Source: Pseudomonas orientalis (GTDB taxonomy: Bacteria; Pseudomonadota; Gammaproteobacteria; Pseudomonadales; Pseudomonadaceae). Taken from it: a stretch of DNA of 64,000 bases. How positions within the stretch are numbered: position 1 is the first letter of the stretch; every line of letters begins with the position of its first letter. The stretch is from NCBI RefSeq assembly GCF_001439815.1, contig NZ_JYLM01000001.1, forward strand, positions 744,001 through 808,000. Direction: 5' to 3'. Below are positions 58,079-64,000 of this stretch, in pieces. Position numbers and translations under genes: made by a program. The notes under the pieces are model-generated. The model worked only from the letters and a program-made list of their open reading frames with translations, ran no database searches and had not been told where the DNA came from.

Positions 58079-58097
58079 ATAATAATCATTATCATTT
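58079..58097 (-). promoter_or_regulatory. prrF: Fur box over the prrF promoter
   Basis: Minus strand AAATGATAATGATTATTAT, close to the consensus GATAATGATAATCATTATC. It overlaps the likely -10 (TATTAT), as in known prrF promoters. Confidence 0.88.
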
Positions 58098-58149
58098 GCA
58101 AGTCAAATGTTTTTATCCCTCCGATAGAAATATTTTTCCCATGCGCCCG

Positions 58150-58500
58150 TCAGCCGTTTACCTGAACGTCCGGCGTTCGCAACGACCGCTCCACCATCGC
58201 CTTCGCCATATCAATCAAATACACCACCGAAAATGCCAGGTCGCGCTGATTGCCCTGGTGGCTGCTCGCCGACTCGTAGGCGGTTGCCGCAGCGCTGCGC
58301 AGCAGGTCGGAGGCATGCACCAGCGCTTCCTCCTGGCTGATGCCTGGCTTGAGGGTGAAAAAGGCTGCGTCCAAGGCGGGTGCAGACATTTCCTCTTTCA
58401 AGTAATAGTCCAGCGCGCGCTGTGCGGCGCCACTGCAGCGCATGTCGTGCAGCTCAGTGTTTTCAGGTGTTTCAGGCAGGTGATAGGGGCTCGTCGTCAT
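58150..58500 (-). CDS. DUF6124-type small protein
   Basis: A 116-residue helical protein without signal peptide or membrane segments (LPETPENTELHDMRCSG near the start, then three helices such as EALVHASDLLRSAAATAYESA). Proteins of this kind are common in Pseudomonas and of unknown role. It diverges from the S24-type repressor gene; the operator dyad at 58547 lies between the two, so the repressor may control it. Confidence 0.78.
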   Translation of the reverse strand: MTTSPYHLPETPENTELHDMRCSGAAQRALDYYLKEEMSAPALDAAFFTLKPGISQEEALVHASDLLRSAAATAYESASSHQGNQRDLAFSVVYLIDMAKAMVERSLRTPDVQVNG

Positions 58501-58546
58501 AAGGGGCAGTACTCTGGGTGGGTGTCGAAAACCTTATATCGATGAT

Positions 58547-58561
58547 AGTACGTATCGTATT
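58547..58561. promoter_or_regulatory. Repressor operator 1
   Basis: AGTACG-TAT-CGTATT, differing from operator 2 only in the second base of the left arm and in the spacer. Lies 47 bases upstream of the DUF6124 start. Confidence 0.6.
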
Positions 58562-58605
58562 TATGTCGTTTTATGGATTACTACAAACTGTTTATTGCCC
58601 TGGAA

Positions 58606-58620
58606 AATACGCAACGTATT
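58606..58620. promoter_or_regulatory. Repressor operator 2
   Basis: AATACG-CAA-CGTATT, a perfect dyad ending nine bases before the chosen repressor ATG at 58630. Its place here argues that the longer frame from 58573 is not the true start. Confidence 0.6.
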
Positions 58621-58629
58621 GTCAGTGCC

Positions 58630-59265
58630 ATGGATAACTGGATAGCGTTGGTGCGAGCCAATATGAAAGACCGCAAGGTCACGCAGGATGAACTGGCGGA
58701 GCGCCTGGGCATGTCCCAGGGCGGCGTCGGCCATTGGCTCAACAAGCGCCGCGTTCCGAGCATCGCGGACATGAACCGGGTACTGGCGGAACTGGGGCTG
58801 GGCTATCTGGAGGTCGCACTGGAGATTCGCGAGAGGGCGGATACCCAGGCGACACTGGAGCACCACTACAACCCGTATTTTCGCTACCCGGTCAACGACT
58901 GGAACGGTGTGTGCGAACTGCGCGAGGCAAGGGCCAGCTATGGGCCGGAACGCTTCGAATTGACCGATTACCACGCCCACGGCGACGCCTTCTGGCTACC
59001 GGTGATCGGCGACGCCATGACCGCGCCCAGTGGCCTGAGCATCAGCGCAGGCATGCTGATCCTGGTAGACCCGGCGGTCGAGGCGCAGCCCGGCAAGCTG
59101 GTGGTTGCACAATGGCTGGACAACCCCCAGGCCACCTTTCGCCAGTTGCAGGCAGACAGCGGCCAGCTTTACCTGGTGCCGCTCAATCCCACTTACCCCA
59201 AGCTGCTGTTCACCGACGACTGCCGCATCCTGGGTGTTGTCGTGCAAGCCACGGCGAAGTTCTAG
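58630..59265 (+). CDS. Cro/CI-type repressor with inactive S24 (LexA-like) domain
   Basis: A 211-residue regulator. The helix-turn-helix is VTQDELAERLGMSQGGVGHWLN (17-38). The C-terminal half has the LexA/CI dimerisation fold, but the self-cleavage serine in GDSM is alanine (GDAM, A129) and the lysine region reads ATFRQL (R171). Both catalytic residues are lost, so RecA-stimulated autocleavage is not expected. I prefer the start at 58630 to that at 58573, because an operator dyad lies between and the protein then begins MDNWIALVRA. It shares a CTAG with liuD, its convergent neighbour. Confidence 0.85.
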   Translation: MDNWIALVRANMKDRKVTQDELAERLGMSQGGVGHWLNKRRVPSIADMNRVLAELGLGYLEVALEIRERADTQATLEHHYNPYFRYPVNDWNGVCELREARASYGPERFELTDYHAHGDAFWLPVIGDAMTAPSGLSISAGMLILVDPAVEAQPGKLVVAQWLDNPQATFRQLQADSGQLYLVPLNPTYPKLLFTDDCRILGVVVQATAKF

Positions 59266-61187
59266 TGCGCCGGCTCCAGTTCCACCAGCGCACTGCCTTC
59301 GGCGACCATTTCCCCCTCCTGGCAAAACAGGGCCTTGACCACGCCCGCCTCAGGCGCGCGGATGCTGTGCTCCATCTTCATCGCTTCGAGTACCACCAGT
59401 TGCGCACCGGCTTCGACCCGTTGACCGATGTCCACCAGCACGCGCACGATGCTGCCGTTCATGGGGGCGGTGAGACCGCCTTGAGGGGACTGACCGGCCT
59501 CGGCTGCCGCAATCGGGTCGAACAGGCTGACCGCCTGCATCTCTCCATCCCAGCGCAGATACACGGTGCCTTCAGTGCGCACCGCCAGATGGGCGCGGCG
59601 TATACCCTGGTGTTCGATGATCAGTTGCTCGTCGGTGAGTGGCGACGATTGCCCGGCCAGCGTGACCAGTCGATCCTGGCCGTTACAGCTCAAATGCAGC
59701 GAAACCTGGGCCGGCAGCCCCGCGCGAAAACCGTGGGTCGCGGCCCACGGTCCGTCTCCGGTCGGCAGGGTTTGCATAAAGGCCGAACCCGCCGCCTGCC
59801 AGAACTCATCGCTCAACGCCCCGGCCACCGGCAGCAGTTCTTCCTGATAGCGCGGAATAAATCCGGTATCCAGTTCGGCCGCGGCAAAGGCCGGATGACC
59901 AATGATGCGCCGCAGGAAGCCAAGGTTGGTCTTGAGCCCGCCCACCGCACATTCGTCGAGCATACTCAGCAAGCGCAGCCGCGCCTGCTCACGGTCCTCG
60001 CCCCAGGCAATCAACTTGCCGAGCATCGGGTCGTAGAAGGGCGAAACGCTGTCCCCTTGTTCGACGCCGCTGTCCACGCGCCGCCCGGGGCCTGGCCTGG
60101 ACTCGCGGTACAGCGCCAACCGTCCGGTGGCGGGCAGGAAATCATTGGCCGGGTCTTCGGCATACAGCCTTACCTCAATCGCATGCCCCCTCAGCGGTAC
60201 CTGCGCCTGGGTGATCGGCAGCACTTCACCCTGGGCGACACGGATCTGCCAGGCCACCAGGTCGAGGCCGGTAATCGCCTCGGTGACCGGATGCTCCACT
60301 TGCAGGCGGGTGTTCATCTCCATGAAGAAAAACTCGCCGCGGGCATCCAGCAGGAACTCCACGGTGCCCGCGCCCACATAGCCAATCGCCTGCGCTGCGC
60401 GTACCGCCGCTTCGCCCATGGCCTTGCGCTGCTCGGCACTGACTCCCGGCGCGGGGGCTTCTTCCACCACCTTTTGATGACGCCGCTGGATCGAGCAATC
60501 GCGCTCATTGAGGTACAGGCAGTTGCCGTGTCGATCGGCAAATACCTGGATTTCCACATGGCGCGGTTTGAGCAGGTATTTCTCTACCAGCATCTGCCCG
60601 TTGCCGAATGACGAGAGGGCCTCGCGCTGGGCGGAGGCCAGGGCTTCTGCCAGCTGGCTGACATCCTCGACCACCTTCATGCCCTTGCCGCCGCCGCCTG
60701 CGGTGGCCTTGAGCAGTACCGGGTAACCGATACGCGCACAGGCTTCGCGGAAGGTTTCCAGGTCCTGGGCCTCGCCGTGATAGCCCGGCACCAGCGGCAC
60801 GCCGGCGGTTTCCATCAAAGCCTTGGCCGCCGACTTGCTGCCCATCGCGTCAATGGCCGAGGCGGGCGGGCCGAGGAAGATCAAGCCCGCTGCCTCGACG
60901 GCCCGGGCAAACCCGGCGTTTTCCGACAGGAAGCCGTACCCCGGATGAATCGCCTGGGCGCCGCTGGCGTGGGCGGCGGCGATCAGTTTGTCGATCTGCA
61001 GGTAACTGTCGGTGGCCTTGCTGCCGCCCAGGTCGACACGAATATCCGCTTCGCGGCTATGCCGCGCATCACGGTCGATCGCACTGTGCACGGCCACGGT
61101 GGTCAGCCCCATCGCCTTGGCGGTGCGCATGATTCGGCAGGCGATTTCGCCACGGTTGGCCACCAGCACGCTAGTCAATGTGCTCAT
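59262..61187 (-). CDS. liuD: Methylcrotonyl-CoA carboxylase biotin-containing alpha subunit
   Basis: A 641-residue enzyme with biotin carboxylase (residues 1-450; ATP loop ATAGGGGKGM, EMNTRLQVEHPVTE) and a C-terminal biotin carrier domain with K604 in EAMKMEH. It carboxylates biotin with bicarbonate and ATP for transfer by LiuB to 3-methylcrotonyl-CoA. It starts with ATGA overlap after liuC. Members of the family also use geranoyl-CoA (AtuF), but the liuABCD order supports the leucine pathway. Confidence 0.95.
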   Translation of the reverse strand: MSTLTSVLVANRGEIACRIMRTAKAMGLTTVAVHSAIDRDARHSREADIRVDLGGSKATDSYLQIDKLIAAAHASGAQAIHPGYGFLSENAGFARAVEAAGLIFLGPPASAIDAMGSKSAAKALMETAGVPLVPGYHGEAQDLETFREACARIGYPVLLKATAGGGGKGMKVVEDVSQLAEALASAQREALSSFGNGQMLVEKYLLKPRHVEIQVFADRHGNCLYLNERDCSIQRRHQKVVEEAPAPGVSAEQRKAMGEAAVRAAQAIGYVGAGTVEFLLDARGEFFFMEMNTRLQVEHPVTEAITGLDLVAWQIRVAQGEVLPITQAQVPLRGHAIEVRLYAEDPANDFLPATGRLALYRESRPGPGRRVDSGVEQGDSVSPFYDPMLGKLIAWGEDREQARLRLLSMLDECAVGGLKTNLGFLRRIIGHPAFAAAELDTGFIPRYQEELLPVAGALSDEFWQAAGSAFMQTLPTGDGPWAATHGFRAGLPAQVSLHLSCNGQDRLVTLAGQSSPLTDEQLIIEHQGIRRAHLAVRTEGTVYLRWDGEMQAVSLFDPIAAAEAGQSPQGGLTAPMNGSIVRVLVDIGQRVEAGAQLVVLEAMKMEHSIRAPEAGVVKALFCQEGEMVAEGSALVELEPAH

Positions 61188-61990
61188 GGATGCGGCTCCC
61201 TGGATTGCCAGCTGGGTGCGCGTTTTTGCAGAAAGGCGCGCAAGCCTTCCTGGCCCTCGGCACTGACCCGAATTCGCGCGATGGCGTTTTCACAGTAACG
61301 CCGCAGCGCCGGGGTCAGGGCACCGTTGCCCACCTCGCGCAACAAGTCTTTGCTCGAACGCATCGCCGCCGGGCTGTTGTGCAGCAGGTTGGCGATCCAC
61401 TCATCCACCCGTTGGTCCAACGTCTCGGCCGGATAGCTTTCCGCCAACAGGCCGATCTCTCGCGCACGCCGGCCGTCAAAGCGCTCGGCCGTCAAGGCGT
61501 AGCGACGGGCCGCGCGTTCACCGATGGCCTGCACCACGAACGGGCTGATCACCGCCGGTGCCAGGCCGATACGCACTTCCGACAGGCAGAACTGCGCGTC
61601 ATCGGCGCCGATTGCCATGTCGCAGCAACTGATCAAGCCCAGCGCCCCACCGTAAGCGGCGCCTTGCACCACCGCCAGGGTGGGGATTTTCAGCTTGGCC
61701 AGGTTGTACATCAACTCGGCCAGCTCACGGGCGTCGTCCAGGTTGGTGTGGTAATCCAGCTCGGCCGACTGCTGCATCCAGGCCAGGTCGGCGCCGGCGC
61801 TGAAGTGCTTGCCGCGCCCGCGCACCACCAGAAAGCGCAGGGACGGATCGCCCTGTACGTGGTCGAGGGCGATGATCAGTTCGCGGATCATCTGGGCGTT
61901 GAACGCGTTGTGCTTGGCTTCACGGCTGAGCCACAGCGTGGCAAAGCCACGGCTGTCGGTGATCAGTTCGAGGGTGTTGAAATCGCTCAT
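61184..61990 (-). CDS. liuC: Methylglutaconyl-CoA hydratase (enoyl-CoA hydratase family)
   Basis: A 268-residue crotonase-fold enzyme that hydrates 3-methylglutaconyl-CoA to HMG-CoA. The oxyanion-hole motifs are KHFSAGADLAWM and VQGAAYGGALGLISCCD. Start at MSDFNTLELI with TGGAG upstream; the longer frame runs into a repeat. Lies between liuB and liuD, with a repeat separating it from liuB. Confidence 0.94.
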   Translation of the reverse strand: MSDFNTLELITDSRGFATLWLSREAKHNAFNAQMIRELIIALDHVQGDPSLRFLVVRGRGKHFSAGADLAWMQQSAELDYHTNLDDARELAELMYNLAKLKIPTLAVVQGAAYGGALGLISCCDMAIGADDAQFCLSEVRIGLAPAVISPFVVQAIGERAARRYALTAERFDGRRAREIGLLAESYPAETLDQRVDEWIANLLHNSPAAMRSSKDLLREVGNGALTPALRRYCENAIARIRVSAEGQEGLRAFLQKRAPSWQSREPHP

Positions 61991-62020
61991 GCAAGAAGCT
62001 CCATGAAAATGAGAGGCCTC

Positions 62021-62123
62021 CTGTAGGAGCGAGCTTGCTCGCGAAGGTCGTCCACGATAACGCGGGTATCCAGGATGCACGCGTTGACTGGACGTTTTTC
62101 GCGAGCGAGCTCGCTCCTACAGG
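62021..62123. repeat. Second-family palindromic repeat inside the liu operon
   Basis: CTGTAGGAGCGAGCTTGCTC to the inverted end GAGCGAGCTCGCTCCTACAG. It ends directly before the liuB stop codon (62124-62126), within a same-strand operon. The inner part is a diverged relative of the copies at 39497 and 44388. Confidence 0.88.
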
Positions 62124-63731
<1,608 letters not shown>

Positions 63732-63742
63732 GGGGCGCTCCT

Positions 63743-64000
63743 TCAGCGGGTTTCGTTGAACAGTTCGCGACCGATCAACATCCGCCGAATCTCACTGGTG
63801 CCGGCGCCGATTTCGTACAGCTTGGCATCACGCAACAGGCGCCCGGCGGGGAATTCATTGATGTAGCCGTTGCCGCCCAGGATCTGGATCACATCCAGGG
63901 CCATTTGCGTGGCGCGTTCGGCGCTGTACAGGATCACGCCCGCGGCGTCCTTGCGCGTGGTCTCGCCGCGCTCGCAGGCCTGGGCTACCGCGTAAAGATA
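63743..64000 (-). CDS. liuA: Isovaleryl-CoA dehydrogenase (partial, C-terminal part)
   Basis: The last 85 residues of an acyl-CoA dehydrogenase. [20 protein letters not shown] and [21 protein letters not shown] are the family's C-terminal signature. With liuB, C and D downstream it is isovaleryl-CoA dehydrogenase, the FAD enzyme that makes 3-methylcrotonyl-CoA from leucine. The 5' end and the expected regulator liuR lie beyond the window. Confidence 0.93.
   Translation of the reverse strand, partial: YLYAVAQACERGETTRKDAAGVILYSAERATQMALDVIQILGGNGYINEFPAGRLLRDAKLYEIGAGTSEIRRMLIGRELFNETR

Noticed and set aside
58734..60611. 625-codon plus-strand frame across the repressor and liuD
   Set aside because: It crosses the convergent junction and runs antisense to a complete carboxylase gene; no start signal.

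Overview
This 64 kb stretch is chromosomal DNA of a fluorescent Pseudomonas, most likely of the P. fluorescens group. Three things support this. Core gene order is typical (folD, a tRNA cluster, tig-clpP-clpX-lon-hupB-ppiD). A recognisable PrrF small RNA sits behind a Fur box. Several families of intergenic palindromic repeats characteristic of these species are present. No prophage, plasmid, integron or CRISPR array is visible. Most genes are ordinary and GC-rich; the repeats and a few regulatory islands are the accessory layer.

Layout. 1-6810: reductive pyrimidine/hydantoin catabolism (preA partial, preT, dihydropyrimidinase; divergent NCS1 transporter and N-carbamoyl amidohydrolase), with REPINs inside both operons. 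6826-7581: a RAYT (REP-associated tyrosine transposase) gene flanked by two REPINs. 7600-13382: an RND efflux operon. 13588-16069: small envelope genes, a C39-like lipoprotein lacking its cysteine, and PBP7. 16279-26834: folD, tRNA-Arg/His/Leu/His, trigger factor, ClpXP, Lon (sigma-32-type promoter), HU, a degenerate tRNA-Asp-like element with its own terminator, and PpiD. 27045-36248: NhaA, a DUF2242 lipoprotein, an AceE-type E1 paralogue divergent from a MarR regulator, a stand-alone E1 C-terminal fragment, a 28-residue acidic peptide gene, an AraC regulator and a nitrilase-fold protein that appears catalytically dead.

36459-44102: FadH, a PLP deaminase, cytochrome b561, the phnWX phosphonate pathway with a divergent LysR regulator, and a YebC regulator. 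44519-46943: an LRR-protein kinase behind an AFG1/ZapE-like ATPase. 47131-53489: a complete Csu-type chaperone-usher fimbrial operon (four spore-coat-U pilins, chaperone, usher, tip adhesin). 53486-56516: an ECF sigma/anti-sigma pair divergent from a catalase-like peroxidase and cytochrome b561; both directions carry the same GGAATA-N15-CGTCTC promoter. 56534-59265: a zinc carboxypeptidase, PrrF, a DUF6124 protein and an S24-type repressor lacking both catalytic residues, with two matching operators. 59262-64000: the liu leucine/isovalerate operon (liuA partial, liuB, liuC, liuD).

The most informative signals are regulatory: the paired ECF promoters; the identical TTGCAATTGCAA palindromes before both E1-type genes, which define a probable MarR regulon; the two repressor operators at 58547 and 58606; and the tRNA-Asp-like remnant after hupB. 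No wholly new multigene system is demonstrable from sequence alone. The MarR/E1 pair and the ATPase/LRR-kinase pair are the least explained gene sets.
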